DNA of 64,000 bases from Pedobacter petrophilus. Its GTDB lineage: Bacteria; Bacteroidota; Bacteroidia; Sphingobacteriales; Sphingobacteriaceae. The DNA is taken from contig NZ_WKKH01000002.1 in assembly GCF_009674725.1 (NCBI RefSeq), forward strand, positions 1 to 64,000, read 5' to 3'. A program made the position numbers and the translations under genes. The notes under the pieces were generated by a model. The model had not been told where the DNA came from, made no database searches, and saw only the letters and a list, made by a program, of their open reading frames with translations. How positions within the stretch are numbered: the stretch's first letter is position 1; each line of letters opens with the position of its first letter. This document shows, piece by piece, positions 34,492 through 43,675 of this stretch.

Positions 34492-34803
34492 ATGACAGGA
34501 AAAAGCAAAAAACTTTTGTCATTGGCCACGGTATTAGGTTTAGTGCAGACGGTTACTGCCCAGACTGGCGGCGGAACAACAGGGATCAACGCAGCGACTT
34601 CCTCGCTGACCTCTTATGTAGATCCGGTTTCTACACTTACCCTTGCGATTGGTGCCGTGGTTGGTATCATAGGCGGCGTACGTGTTTATATTAAATGGAA
34701 CTCTGGCGATCAGGACATCAATAAAGAGATCATGGGCTGGGGTGGATCCTGCCTATTTCTGGTTTTGGTGTCGGTAGTGATCAAGGCCTTTTTCGGGGTC
34801 TAA
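34492..34803 (+). CDS. DUF4134 conjugation protein, copy 2 (TraE-like)
   Basis: A 103-residue paralogue of the previous gene, with the same topology: signal ending TVTAQTGG, then TLTLAIGAVVGIIGGVRVYIKW and MGWGGSCLFLVLVSVVIKAFF. The GxRVYxxW and MGW...SCLFL blocks are conserved between the copies, while the loops differ. The pair probably arose by tandem duplication and may form a mixed pilus or pore. Confidence 0.88.
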   Translation: MTGKSKKLLSLATVLGLVQTVTAQTGGGTTGINAATSSLTSYVDPVSTLTLAIGAVVGIIGGVRVYIKWNSGDQDINKEIMGWGGSCLFLVLVSVVIKAFFGV

Positions 34804-34805
34804 TT

Positions 34806-35102
34806 ATGAGGATGTATCCAGTTTACAAGGGGCTGCAAAAGCCCCTTGTGTATCGGGGTTTCAAGGGAAAGTTTATTGCCTATGGAATTTCTTCTCTAGG
34901 GCTTGGACTGGTAATGGGCGGGATGACCGGAGCAATTGTAAATATGTACATAGGTGGTCTAGTTACAATTCTTTCAATTGCTGCAGGACTCTTTTATACT
35001 TTTTCAAAACAGTCATCAGGACTGCATGACAAAACAAGGTCAAAAGGAATTTTTATTCATCATATTCATTTAAGGCGGGGTTATGGGAAAACAGGAATTT
35101 AA
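34806..35102 (+). CDS. DUF4133 conjugation protein (TraF-like)
   Basis: A 98-residue protein with the usual opening YKGLQKPLVYRGFKGKF and two membrane helices (AYGISSLGLGLVMGGMTGAI; YIGGLVTILSIAAGLFYTFS). It corresponds to TraF, the VirB3-like component. Its 3' end overlaps the TraG ATPase start by 20 bases. Confidence 0.88.
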   Translation: MRMYPVYKGLQKPLVYRGFKGKFIAYGISSLGLGLVMGGMTGAIVNMYIGGLVTILSIAAGLFYTFSKQSSGLHDKTRSKGIFIHHIHLRRGYGKTGI

Positions 35103-37521
35103 ATTGCCATACGCTGGAATAGAAGAGATGAACGGGCTTGCCATCCTTTATGGTGAGGCAGGGGATTTTTCGGTAATTATCTCGATTGAAAATCCGGTGC
35201 TCATCTATTCAGCCGATCCGGCTGCTTACCGGGCTTTTCACCATCTGCTCTTGAACGTTATCAAAATTCTTGAAGAGGGGTATATCCTGCAGAAACAGGA
35301 TGTATTTGCCAAAAAGACTTTTCAGGTAACATCGCAAAGTGAGCCTTTGCAACAAAAATATGATGAGCATTTCGCAGGCCGGGGATATATAAATCATTCA
35401 AGCTATCTGGTTTTGACCAGGCAAGTGAAGCGAAGAGCTATGTATGTTTATGACAAAAAAGCCCTTCTTGATTTCATCTCCAACGTTGCAAAAGTCAGTG
35501 AATTGCTAAAGGGTGCATCAGTTTTTTCAAAGGTGTTATCCCGGGGAGAAATCGAACGCTATGTGTCGCGGATGCTTGCCATGGATTTTTCTTCTGAGCA
35601 TTTTTCGCTAAATAACCTGAAGGCTGGTGAAAGCGAAATTGGTTTGGGAAAAAAGGCTATCCGCTGTATGAGCCTGGTTAATATCGACTCCATCGATATG
35701 CCTGAATCCATTGGGCCATACCTAACAGTCAATGATGGTAAAGGCCTTGTTGAATTTCCGATGGATAATCTTTCCTTTTTATCCACGGTTCCGGGAATCT
35801 CTAGCCTTGTTTATAACCAATTGATCGAAATTCCTTCGCAAGGCATAACCTTAAGCAAGCTTCAACTTAAGCGAAAGCGCCATTCGGGAGTTCCCGATCC
35901 GGCCAATCAGATGTGCGTAGAGGATATAGATCAATTACTGGTAGATGTTGCACGGGAGAATCAGCTACTGGTCAACGCTCATTATTCTATAATAGTTTGT
36001 TCTGACGCGACCCAGCTGGATACCAGCTGTAATTTTATCGAAGCTTCGCTATTTGGACAGGGAATCATTCCATCTAAAAATGCATATAACCAGATGGAAC
36101 TTTTCAGGAGCTGCATGCCCGGCAATGCGGTCGAACTAAAAAAATACGATTGGTTCCTGACTACTTCGGATGCTGCGCTTTGCCTGTTTTATAAAGAAAG
36201 ACTGATGCGCGATGAGCCGTCCAAATTCTTGATGCGTTTTACAGATAGACGAGGGATTCCAGTTGGCATAGATCCTGCTGATCTTCCAATGGATTCCGGA
36301 CGGATTACCAACCGCTCAAAGTTTGTTCTGGGGAGCTCAGGAACAGGTAAATCATTCTTCATGAATAGTTTATTGGAGCAATATATGCTTTACAACTATG
36401 ATGTGGTGATTGTAGATGTAGGCCACTCCTATTCAGGTCTTTGCAGTTATTTCGGTGGAAAGTATTATACCTATACTGAAGGCAATCCCATCACAATGAA
36501 TCCTTTTCTGATTTCCGAGCCAGAATACAACATAGAGAAAAAGGATTTTTTAAAAACGCTGATCGGACTGCTGTTGAAAGGGGCAGATGGGAATGTTTCA
36601 CAGATTGAGGATACCGTATTTTCAAATGTGCTTTCCGCCTACTATTCAGATTTCTTTTTAGGGGAAGGTGATTTCGAGCTTTGCTTCGATTCCTTTTACC
36701 ATTATTCGGTAGCAAAGATTGAAGAAATTAAGCGAAATGAAAAAATCAGTTTTGATCTCGATGAATACAGGTACGTGCTTAAAAAGTTTTGTGTGGGGGG
36801 CGAGTACGGCAGGCTACTGAATGAAAGTGCTGATTCTTCTGATTTTACCGAGCGGTTTATTGTCTATGAAATCGACTCCATAAAAGAAAATAGGGTTCTT
36901 TTTCCAATTGTAACACTGGTCATTATGGATCTGGTTTTGCAGAAAATGAGGCACCGTTCAGGCCAGCGAAAAGCACTCATAATTGAAGAAGCGTGGAAAG
37001 CAATTGCCTCTCCGTTAATGGCAAACTACATTTTATACCTCTATAAAACCATGAGGAAATTTTGGGGAGAACCGATAGTGGTGACCCAGGAACTTGGTGA
37101 TATAGTCGGGAATGCGGTGATCAAGGACTCAATTCTGGCAAGCTCGGATACCATATGCTTGCTAGACCAGTCTAAGTTCAGAGGCAATTATGATGAGGTG
37201 GCCAAACTTTTGGCCCTGAATGATGTGGAACAAAGAAAGATCTTTACCATTAATGCCCTTGATAATAAGGCTGGCAGAGGGAAATTTAAAGAGGTTTACA
37301 TCAAGCGAGGAAGCACTGGCGAGGTGTATGGGGTAGAGGTGTCGATTTTTCAGTATCTCACTTTCACGACAGAAAAACCGGAAAAGACGGCTGTAGAATC
37401 CTACGTAAGCCGATATGGTTCCTACCCGTTAGGCCTCGAGGCCTTCGTTGCAGACATGAAAATCAGCTGTCTTGTGCTGCCTGATTTCGTCAAAAAAGTC
37501 AATTCATCTATCACCAGCTAA
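35083..37521 (+). CDS. traG: TraG-family conjugation ATPase (VirB4-like)
   Basis: An 812-residue cytoplasmic ATPase that energises assembly and substrate passage. The N-terminal half is the VirB4-type domain (KLPYAGIEEMNGLAILYGEA at the start). Walker A KFVLGSSGTGKSFFMNSLLE is near residue 415; Walker B RKALIIEEAWKAI is near 630, followed by KFWGEPIVVTQELGDI, as in TraG of CTnDOT-type elements. Length matches the family. Confidence 0.93.
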   Translation: MGKQEFKLPYAGIEEMNGLAILYGEAGDFSVIISIENPVLIYSADPAAYRAFHHLLLNVIKILEEGYILQKQDVFAKKTFQVTSQSEPLQQKYDEHFAGRGYINHSSYLVLTRQVKRRAMYVYDKKALLDFISNVAKVSELLKGASVFSKVLSRGEIERYVSRMLAMDFSSEHFSLNNLKAGESEIGLGKKAIRCMSLVNIDSIDMPESIGPYLTVNDGKGLVEFPMDNLSFLSTVPGISSLVYNQLIEIPSQGITLSKLQLKRKRHSGVPDPANQMCVEDIDQLLVDVARENQLLVNAHYSIIVCSDATQLDTSCNFIEASLFGQGIIPSKNAYNQMELFRSCMPGNAVELKKYDWFLTTSDAALCLFYKERLMRDEPSKFLMRFTDRRGIPVGIDPADLPMDSGRITNRSKFVLGSSGTGKSFFMNSLLEQYMLYNYDVVIVDVGHSYSGLCSYFGGKYYTYTEGNPITMNPFLISEPEYNIEKKDFLKTLIGLLLKGADGNVSQIEDTVFSNVLSAYYSDFFLGEGDFELCFDSFYHYSVAKIEEIKRNEKISFDLDEYRYVLKKFCVGGEYGRLLNESADSSDFTERFIVYEIDSIKENRVLFPIVTLVIMDLVLQKMRHRSGQRKALIIEEAWKAIASPLMANYILYLYKTMRKFWGEPIVVTQELGDIVGNAVIKDSILASSDTICLLDQSKFRGNYDEVAKLLALNDVEQRKIFTINALDNKAGRGKFKEVYIKRGSTGEVYGVEVSIFQYLTFTTEKPEKTAVESYVSRYGSYPLGLEAFVADMKISCLVLPDFVKKVNSSITS

Positions 37522-37531
37522 TTTTTATAAT

Positions 37532-38200
37532 ATGATTTTGCAAAAGATATTCATCTGTTTTTTAATTGGTCTATTTGCTTTAGGTGCATCTGCCCAAATT
37601 TATGTTGACCCAACGACAGCTGCTGCCACTGCCGCGCACGCAGGGGTTATGAATAGCGGTTTGTCGCGCACGAGCAATAACCTCACATTAGTTCAAAGAG
37701 CTCAGCTTGCCGTAACGGGACAGCTTGGAATTGTAAATGATCTCCAGTCAACTATTTACAGAGGGCTTTCTGAAGTTTCCGGGGTAATGAGATCCCTGCT
37801 TGCGGTGAAGGATATTTATGAGATTTCGCAGGATATCGTTATTGATGTGAATAAGGCCATAAATATAACCTCCAATGACCCGGTACTTCTACTTTTCGCC
37901 GAAGGAGGCGCTCGGGAGTTTAAAACACGTTCTATAAATCTCGCCGCCGAGGTAAGCGCCTTTGTGTTGAAGGATGGTAAGGATGCGTTGATGGATTCTG
38001 GGGAAAGGGCAAAACTGCTCAATAGGATCGTTACTGAACTGACCATCCTTAGGGGAGTAGCATATGGGATGTATCGAACGATGTACTGGGCTAAACAGCG
38101 CGGCATTCTCAATTCGCTAAATCCCTATGCCGGGTATATTAATATTGATAAACGGATAGCGGATGATATTTTAAGGAATGCCAAAATGCTAAAGCAATGA
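37532..38200 (+). CDS. exported tra-operon protein, paralogue 1 of 3
   Basis: A 222-residue protein with signal peptide ending GASAQ. It is helical and ends LNPYAGYINIDKRIADDILR. It shares with the genes at 38197 and 38858 the blocks SNDPVLLLFAE, VSAFVLKDGKDALMD and MYWAKQRGILNSLNPY (the 38197 copy has only traces of the middle block). It sits at the TraH/TraI position between TraG and TraJ. A periplasmic structural subunit of the transfer channel is likely (inference). The ATG at 37532 is preferred over a frame start within the TraG gene. Confidence 0.7.
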   Translation: MILQKIFICFLIGLFALGASAQIYVDPTTAAATAAHAGVMNSGLSRTSNNLTLVQRAQLAVTGQLGIVNDLQSTIYRGLSEVSGVMRSLLAVKDIYEISQDIVIDVNKAINITSNDPVLLLFAEGGAREFKTRSINLAAEVSAFVLKDGKDALMDSGERAKLLNRIVTELTILRGVAYGMYRTMYWAKQRGILNSLNPYAGYINIDKRIADDILRNAKMLKQ

Positions 38201-38853
38201 AAAATGCAGTGTTTATAACGATACTACTTTTTCTCTCACTAACAGGAAAGGCGCAGTTAAATGTTGGACTTTTGCACCAGCTCGTGGGGGATAGCAAAAC
38301 CGAGCATGGCAAACAGTCAGACGCCAGGGATAGGCAGGTTGAATCTGCGGCAAACGAGCAGGTAAACAAAACATTAATGGTGAGGCTAAAGGATAAGTAC
38401 CGGGATATTCAGTCCAGGTTTAAAACACTAGGCCTTGCTATTGATGCCGCCCAGATTGGAATTGAAGCTTACCCCTTAATAAATGATATCTCGCGAAGTC
38501 AGGAGCGTATTTATACGCTCTGCAAAAATGACCCTATACTCTCCATTCTGGCAATTGAGTCTGAAATCGATATGGGAGATAAGGCCTATAGGCTGCTAAA
38601 TTTTTTATATGGGATTGCACTGTCAGCCGGCGATATTAATCAGATGAAGCCAAGTAATCGAAAGCTGCTCTTTTCTCATGTGCTGGCTGAGCTGCGGCTA
38701 ATTGCTGGTGCGTCGCGCGGACTCGCGGTGACCCTGCAGTACTCATCGAGAAAAAAGGTGCTAAATGGACTCAATCCTTTTTCAGATTTTATCAATACCG
38801 ATAAAAAACTGGTGGATGATATCCTGCGAAAAAGAGACATTCTAAAAAACTGA
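38197..38853 (+). CDS. exported tra-operon protein, paralogue 2 of 3
   Basis: A 218-residue secreted paralogue, the most divergent of the three. The signal ends LTGKAQ. It keeps CKNDPILSILAIE, the pattern SRKKVLNGLNPFSDFINTD, and the tail KLVDDILRKRDILKN. The VSAFVLKDG block of its neighbours is replaced. The start overlaps the previous stop by four bases. Its function is probably the same as that of its neighbours, in a hetero-oligomer. Confidence 0.7.
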   Translation: MKNAVFITILLFLSLTGKAQLNVGLLHQLVGDSKTEHGKQSDARDRQVESAANEQVNKTLMVRLKDKYRDIQSRFKTLGLAIDAAQIGIEAYPLINDISRSQERIYTLCKNDPILSILAIESEIDMGDKAYRLLNFLYGIALSAGDINQMKPSNRKLLFSHVLAELRLIAGASRGLAVTLQYSSRKKVLNGLNPFSDFINTDKKLVDDILRKRDILKN

Positions 38854-38857
38854 TCTT

Positions 38858-39523
38858 ATGAAGTTATCCATTTCAATTATTCTTATCCTCTTTTTATCTT
38901 TTCAAGGCCAGGCGCAACGGGTAGTTTTTGACCGGGGCCATTTTAATATAGTGAATGAAAATGGCGCCGTCCGCTTAGCAGCGGAAAACACCTACAACAG
39001 CTATTTGAATACGATCAATAATCGCCTTTCAGATATTAACCTGAATCTCGGCGCTGTTGTGATTGTCCAGTCACTAATCCTCTCTTCGCTCAGAGAAGTT
39101 GACCAGGGGCTCAAGAGTGCCATTGCGGTAAGTCAGATTGGAACTTTGGTTGCTGAAATTTCTTCTGAAACTGTCGGCATGATTGATATCGCCAGATCGG
39201 ATCCGCGCCTTCTATTATTTGCAGAGGATGTCTCCAGGCAGGTAAGGGATAGGGGAATGAATCTATTATCAGAAGTTTCGGTTTTTGTGCTAAAAGAAGG
39301 TGAGAACGTCCTGATGGATTTTGAAAAGCGCGACGCGCTGCTGAAAAAAATTGCCTTGGAACTTCGCGTTATCCGGGCACTGGTATTTAGCATGAAAAAA
39401 TCCATGTATTGGGCAAAAATGAATGGCGTGTTCAGATCTCTTAATCCTTATCAGGGCTTCATAAACCAGGATCTTCGTTTAGGAAACGATATTCTGTTCA
39501 AATCAAAATTATTAAAACGATGA
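38858..39523 (+). CDS. exported tra-operon protein, paralogue 3 of 3
   Basis: A 221-residue secreted protein (signal ends FQGQAQ) close to paralogue 1: RSDPRLLLFAED, VSVFVLKEGENVLMD, MKKSMYWAKMNGVFRSLNPY, then QGFINQDLRLGNDILFKSK. The stop overlaps the next start by four bases. The strong match to the copy two genes away suggests duplication followed by divergence. Confidence 0.7.
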   Translation: MKLSISIILILFLSFQGQAQRVVFDRGHFNIVNENGAVRLAAENTYNSYLNTINNRLSDINLNLGAVVIVQSLILSSLREVDQGLKSAIAVSQIGTLVAEISSETVGMIDIARSDPRLLLFAEDVSRQVRDRGMNLLSEVSVFVLKEGENVLMDFEKRDALLKKIALELRVIRALVFSMKKSMYWAKMNGVFRSLNPYQGFINQDLRLGNDILFKSKLLKR

Positions 39524-40293
39524 AAAGTTTCTTATTGCTATTGCTTTTATGCGGACTTTCTTTACTGGGGCATTCTCAAAAGAAAATTACCGATAAGCAC
39601 ATTACCTATCAACAGGAGCGGATGGTCTTCAAGCAGTGGGATGCAGCTAAGTTTACGCCCAAATCAGGTTTTTTGGGACTCAATCCCGAATATTGGATTA
39701 CCTGGGCGCTGCATCCCAACTACCCGAAGACCGATTTAAGGCCACTAGGGCCGGTGGGACCACAGACACAGCGGCTGATGTTTGCCGCAGCTATGCAGAA
39801 CACTGATAATGTTTACAAACTGCACGCAGACACGCTACGAAACACTGCACTAAGCGAAGCATCCAATTATTCCTCGGCATTGTCCTTCGCAGATCCCCTA
39901 TGGCAAATTTATTATCGCAATGAGTTTGAGGGATTGTTGTCCCAGGCTGATGCTGAACTTCTTTCAGGACTTTCAGCTGCCGAACAAAAATATCTGATTT
40001 CTACGGGCCTGCTTGATTGGTATAAAGAGGAAAGCCATGCACTGCTGGAAAGGCTGGAAATAGCGCGGTCAACGACTTTAGATAGGGGATCAAGGATTAT
40101 GGCTTATCATAGGATGCTGGCCGAATTCAGGAAACTTTCGGCAAGCTGGGAAAGTAAAAAATCCAGGGTAAAGACTTATCTCGCTATCCGCTCATCAGTG
40201 GAGAAAGTCAGAACTGGTGAAGTCCCCAAACCAATATCATCAAAAAGCGATATCCAGATTGCAAATGATATCCTTAAAAAATCAAAACTCTAA
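39520..40293 (+). CDS. exported tra-operon protein sharing the paralogues' C-terminal tail
   Basis: A 257-residue secreted protein (signal ends LLGHSQ) before TraJ. Its body (GFLGLNPEYWITWALHPNYP near 50, FADPLWQIYYRNEFEGLLSQ near 125) differs from the three paralogues, but its last residues, IQIANDILKKSKL, match their IADDILRNAKML and GNDILFKSKLL endings. A shared C-terminal contact with a common partner is a reasonable inference. It may be the TraI-type component. Confidence 0.65.
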   Translation: MKSFLLLLLLCGLSLLGHSQKKITDKHITYQQERMVFKQWDAAKFTPKSGFLGLNPEYWITWALHPNYPKTDLRPLGPVGPQTQRLMFAAAMQNTDNVYKLHADTLRNTALSEASNYSSALSFADPLWQIYYRNEFEGLLSQADAELLSGLSAAEQKYLISTGLLDWYKEESHALLERLEIARSTTLDRGSRIMAYHRMLAEFRKLSASWESKKSRVKTYLAIRSSVEKVRTGEVPKPISSKSDIQIANDILKKSKL

Positions 40294-40296
40294 TTA

Positions 40297-41424
40297 ATGG
40301 ATATTTTAAATATGATAACCGGCACAGCCGGTTTTTTGGTGCAGGCAGTCCCTGATTCTTTCAAGGATACCTTCAATTTTCTCCAGGGGAATGGAGTCTA
40401 TGAGGAAGGGATGATGCACTTCTTGCATGAGATGAAAAACACGATCTGGACACATTATGATGCCTTTATAGCAGATGCCCAGGCGCTGGCCGCTATTTTT
40501 ATGCTTATTTTCTTTGCCATCAAAAGCTATGAAATGATTTCCGGGGATAAGCAGCTTGAAATTATGCCGCTGCTTCGGCCTTTTGGATTGACCATGGTTA
40601 TTTTATGGTGGAGTATTTTTACCCGGGTACTCGCTTATCCGACCGAGGTGATTGAGCAAAAGACATCGGCGATGTTTGATGGGAGCCAGGCAGAGATAAA
40701 TGATCTTAGGCTCCAGCGGGCGAAGCTCATGGTAGAAGTAGCCGATCAGCTTTTGAAAGTCCAGGCCCAAAGCGAAACGGCAAAAACAGAAGCAGATACC
40801 TGGTATGAAAATGCATGGGAATCTGTTAAATCTTCGGTTAAGGAAGGCTTTTCAGAAGTTTGGAACCCGATTGTCGAGATGAGAAACAGACTTGAGGTTG
40901 GTCTTCAGCTGTTTGCCACCTCGCTACTGGAGACCCTTGCAATATGGATACTCAGGGTCTGTACCTATATTATTTTTATTATACAGATCATATTTTCGAC
41001 AATCCTTATTATTCTCGGACCCTTTTCGGTAGCTGTATCCATTCTCCCTGCTTTCAGGGATTCATTTTCAACCTGGGTGGCCAGATTTATTTCTGTAAAC
41101 CTTTACTCAGGAATTGCCTATCTGGTGATGTATGTAGCTTCTTTATTCCAGCATTATGCGCTCGAGGCGGAGATAACCCGCTACCAGGAACTTATCGGCA
41201 CTGGAGAAGCAAGTCTAGAAAAGCTGGGATGGTTTGCCAGTAATGGCGTGCTCTCTTTTGGAATGGTGATCGTGACCTTTATTATTGGGGCGTTAACCAT
41301 GCTAACCGTACCAAGCATCTCGACCTGGATTGTTTCAACCTCGGGGGTATCCTCGGCAGCTAGTTCTATGGGCAGGGGCGCATCCAGTATGACCAGGGTC
41401 GCCGGACAAATTATGGGAGGATAA
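40297..41424 (+). CDS. TraJ-like polytopic membrane protein (VirB6-like)
   Basis: A 375-residue inner-membrane protein with about six or seven hydrophobic helices, concentrated at residues 65-110 and 210-360 (FATSLLETLAIWILRVCTYIIFI, MYVASLFQHYA, SFGMVIVTFIIGALTMLTVP), and a long charged loop between. The C-terminus is Gly/Ser-rich (SSAASSMGRGASSMTR). The order after the TraG-associated genes and before TraK fits TraJ of Bacteroidetes conjugative transposons, which lines the inner-membrane channel. Confidence 0.82.
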   Translation: MDILNMITGTAGFLVQAVPDSFKDTFNFLQGNGVYEEGMMHFLHEMKNTIWTHYDAFIADAQALAAIFMLIFFAIKSYEMISGDKQLEIMPLLRPFGLTMVILWWSIFTRVLAYPTEVIEQKTSAMFDGSQAEINDLRLQRAKLMVEVADQLLKVQAQSETAKTEADTWYENAWESVKSSVKEGFSEVWNPIVEMRNRLEVGLQLFATSLLETLAIWILRVCTYIIFIIQIIFSTILIILGPFSVAVSILPAFRDSFSTWVARFISVNLYSGIAYLVMYVASLFQHYALEAEITRYQELIGTGEASLEKLGWFASNGVLSFGMVIVTFIIGALTMLTVPSISTWIVSTSGVSSAASSMGRGASSMTRVAGQIMGG

Positions 41425-41428
41425 TAAA

Positions 41429-42052
41429 ATGATGATAAAAAGTATCGAATCCAAAATCCGGCTGGCTACGTTTCTTTCTCTTGGAAGCTTTACGCTTTGC
41501 CTCGCCGTTGTTACGGTCGTTTCCTTTTTTGCCTATGGCTATGTGAGGGATTCCAGAAAGAGCATTTATATTCTTGATCCTTCAGGAACGCCGATCTTGG
41601 CTAAACAAACCGATGTGGCAATGAACAGGGCCGCTGAATACCGGGCCCATATCGCAAAATTCCACTCCTTATTCTTTTCCCTGGTGCCCGATGATAAATT
41701 TATAGAATATCAGATGAAGCAGGCTATGTACCTAATCGATGAAAGCGGTGCACTTCAGTATAATAATTTGAAGGAGAAAGGTTTTTTTACCTCTATTTTA
41801 TCCTCTTCTGCTGTACTTACGCTGCGCACCGATTCTATTTTTCTGGATGAAAAGCGGATGTATTTCCGCTACTACGGCACCCAAAAAATTGACAGGAGGA
41901 GTTCGAGTGTTACCAGGTCTCTGATCACTGAAGGCAGTCTGGTTGATCTGGAAACCAGATCGGATAATAATCCTCACGCAGTGCTCATCACCAGGTGGAA
42001 AACACTAGAGAACAGGGATATTTCAACCACAGATAAAAATGCATTCCAATGA
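41429..42052 (+). CDS. traK: TraK conjugation protein (VirB8-like)
   Basis: A 207-residue protein with one N-terminal transmembrane helix (residues about 14-36, SLGSFTLCLAVVTVVSFFAYGY) and a periplasmic part containing DPSGTPILAKQTD, RAAEYRAHIAKFHSLFFSLVPD and MYFRYYGTQKIDRRS, the typical TraK signature. It bridges inner-membrane and periplasmic parts of the channel. It overlaps the next gene by four bases. Confidence 0.87.
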   Translation: MMIKSIESKIRLATFLSLGSFTLCLAVVTVVSFFAYGYVRDSRKSIYILDPSGTPILAKQTDVAMNRAAEYRAHIAKFHSLFFSLVPDDKFIEYQMKQAMYLIDESGALQYNNLKEKGFFTSILSSSAVLTLRTDSIFLDEKRMYFRYYGTQKIDRRSSSVTRSLITEGSLVDLETRSDNNPHAVLITRWKTLENRDISTTDKNAFQ

Positions 42053-42435
42053 GAAAAGTTACTGTTTTTTCCGAGCTCCGAAACGAGTTCTCTGAGCTGA
42101 TCGGTCGGCACTGGGCCACGCTGTCGAGGTATTTTGTGAAATATCCCAAGGTGATCTTTGCGGGAATGGTGATATTGATGGTCAGTTCATTTCTTTTATG
42201 CTTTACCCTGTTTCGGATAGAAAATAAAAAATCACCGGTAGAAAAAAAGGCAATTTTGAAAGTTGAAAGTGGTTTAACTGAGATTGGCGCAACAGTCAGC
42301 AGACTCCAAAGAACACTTGAACTGCGGGAAGCGCTGAAAGTTTTGCTGGCCAAAGATTCCCTGAATAGCCAGGATAGCCTGTTAATGGTGACTATGATTG
42401 TCGAGTTGGAGAAAACCAGAGGACAAAAAAAATAA
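42049..42435 (+). CDS. small tra-operon membrane protein (TraL position)
   Basis: A 128-residue protein with one central transmembrane helix (VIFAGMVILMVSSFLLCFTLF) and a C-terminal helical part (LTEIGATVSRLQRTLELREAL). It occupies the TraL place between TraK and TraM. I see no further motif; its assignment rests on context. Confidence 0.65.
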   Translation: MRKVTVFSELRNEFSELIGRHWATLSRYFVKYPKVIFAGMVILMVSSFLLCFTLFRIENKKSPVEKKAILKVESGLTEIGATVSRLQRTLELREALKVLLAKDSLNSQDSLLMVTMIVELEKTRGQKK

Positions 42436-42445
42436 ATCAAGATTT

Positions 42446-43669
42446 ATGAAAAAAATAGATGTTAAAAAGCCGCGTTATGCGCTGCCCATAATTTGTCTGC
42501 CCTTCCTTTTACTTTTCTTTTATGTTTACAAGAGCAGTTTTGGGAAACCAGGCGCAATGGTGCTTGGCCGTGATTCATTGCAGACCAATGTGGCCCGAGT
42601 TTCTGAACAGGTTAAAAACCAGGAACTATCTGGCAAGCTTGATGCTTTTAGAAACAAATTTAAGCAGGCAGATGGTTACACCGCTGTTGGGAGTATTGGC
42701 GAAGAACCAAAGGAGCGGGCAGAGATAAGCTCATCTTACAATTCAAGAGAGAAGCAGATGCTCGATTCCATTGATCAGGTGATGAAAAAAAGATATGGAC
42801 AGGCGGGCAGTGCAGAAAATTTTTCCCCAAAATACTCTTCAATCAGGCAGGAACAAGGTTATTCACGTAGTCCCAGCCGCTCCGAGCAGGACCTTGCGCT
42901 CGCCACCGCATTAGCTAAAATCAAGCAGGGGAACAAAGTGAATTCAGAAACTAATAACGCTAGGGACCTAGCTGACCCTATGCAGCTTTTTCGGGCACAG
43001 ATGGCCTTGGTGGATAGCATGGGAAAAGCGAATGATCCCGCATTCATTGAAAAAAGAGAAAAGGAGAGACTGGCGAGGAAGACTGAAAACGATGCTAAAG
43101 ATAAAAAAAGCATTTCGGTCAAAAGGGCTGTTGGAGCAACAGCTGGCTTTAATACCATAGTTTCTGGTGATGAACAGCGTCCTATTGCCGCCATTATAGA
43201 CCAGGATATTACCGGATTTTCAGGGTCAAGGCTCCGTATCCGGCTCGTCGATGATATTATGGCCGGCAAGTTTCTGATCCGAAAAGGGACATACCTGTAT
43301 GCAACTATTTCCGGTTTTTCAGCTCAAAGGGTATCTTTGGTGATTTCTTCTGTCTTTTATGCCGGGGAAATTTTGCCGGTAAATCTGCAAATCTATGACA
43401 ATGATGGTCTTGCCGGAATTTATGTTCCCTCTTCTGCATTTAGGGAGTTTACCCGGGATATGGGCAGCTCAAGTTCGCAGGGGATTTCCATACAGCAAAT
43501 GGCCGAAAACAACAATCAGCTGGTTATGGGGGTGCTTTCCAAAATGTTCCAATCTACCACAACAGCCGTAAATAAGCTGATCCGGTCTAACAAGGTTAAG
43601 GTTAAGTACAACACCCAGGTTTATCTAATCGATCCCGAAGAGCTGAAAAGAAAACAACAATCCTACTAG
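42446..43669 (+). CDS. traM: TraM conjugation protein (VirB10-like)
   Basis: About 407 residues from MKKIDVKKPRYALPI. An N-terminal transmembrane helix (ICLPFLLLFFYVYK), a long charged periplasmic linker, and a C-terminal beta domain (IAAIIDQDITGFSGSRLRIR, then GKFLIRKGTYLYATISGF, NLQIYDNDGLAGIYVPSSAF) are typical of Bacteroidetes TraM, the VirB10 equivalent that couples inner and outer membranes. An in-frame start 48 bases upstream lies inside the previous gene and is less likely. Confidence 0.88.
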   Translation: MKKIDVKKPRYALPIICLPFLLLFFYVYKSSFGKPGAMVLGRDSLQTNVARVSEQVKNQELSGKLDAFRNKFKQADGYTAVGSIGEEPKERAEISSSYNSREKQMLDSIDQVMKKRYGQAGSAENFSPKYSSIRQEQGYSRSPSRSEQDLALATALAKIKQGNKVNSETNNARDLADPMQLFRAQMALVDSMGKANDPAFIEKREKERLARKTENDAKDKKSISVKRAVGATAGFNTIVSGDEQRPIAAIIDQDITGFSGSRLRIRLVDDIMAGKFLIRKGTYLYATISGFSAQRVSLVISSVFYAGEILPVNLQIYDNDGLAGIYVPSSAFREFTRDMGSSSSQGISIQQMAENNNQLVMGVLSKMFQSTTTAVNKLIRSNKVKVKYNTQVYLIDPEELKRKQQSY

Positions 43670-43675
43670 ATTTTT

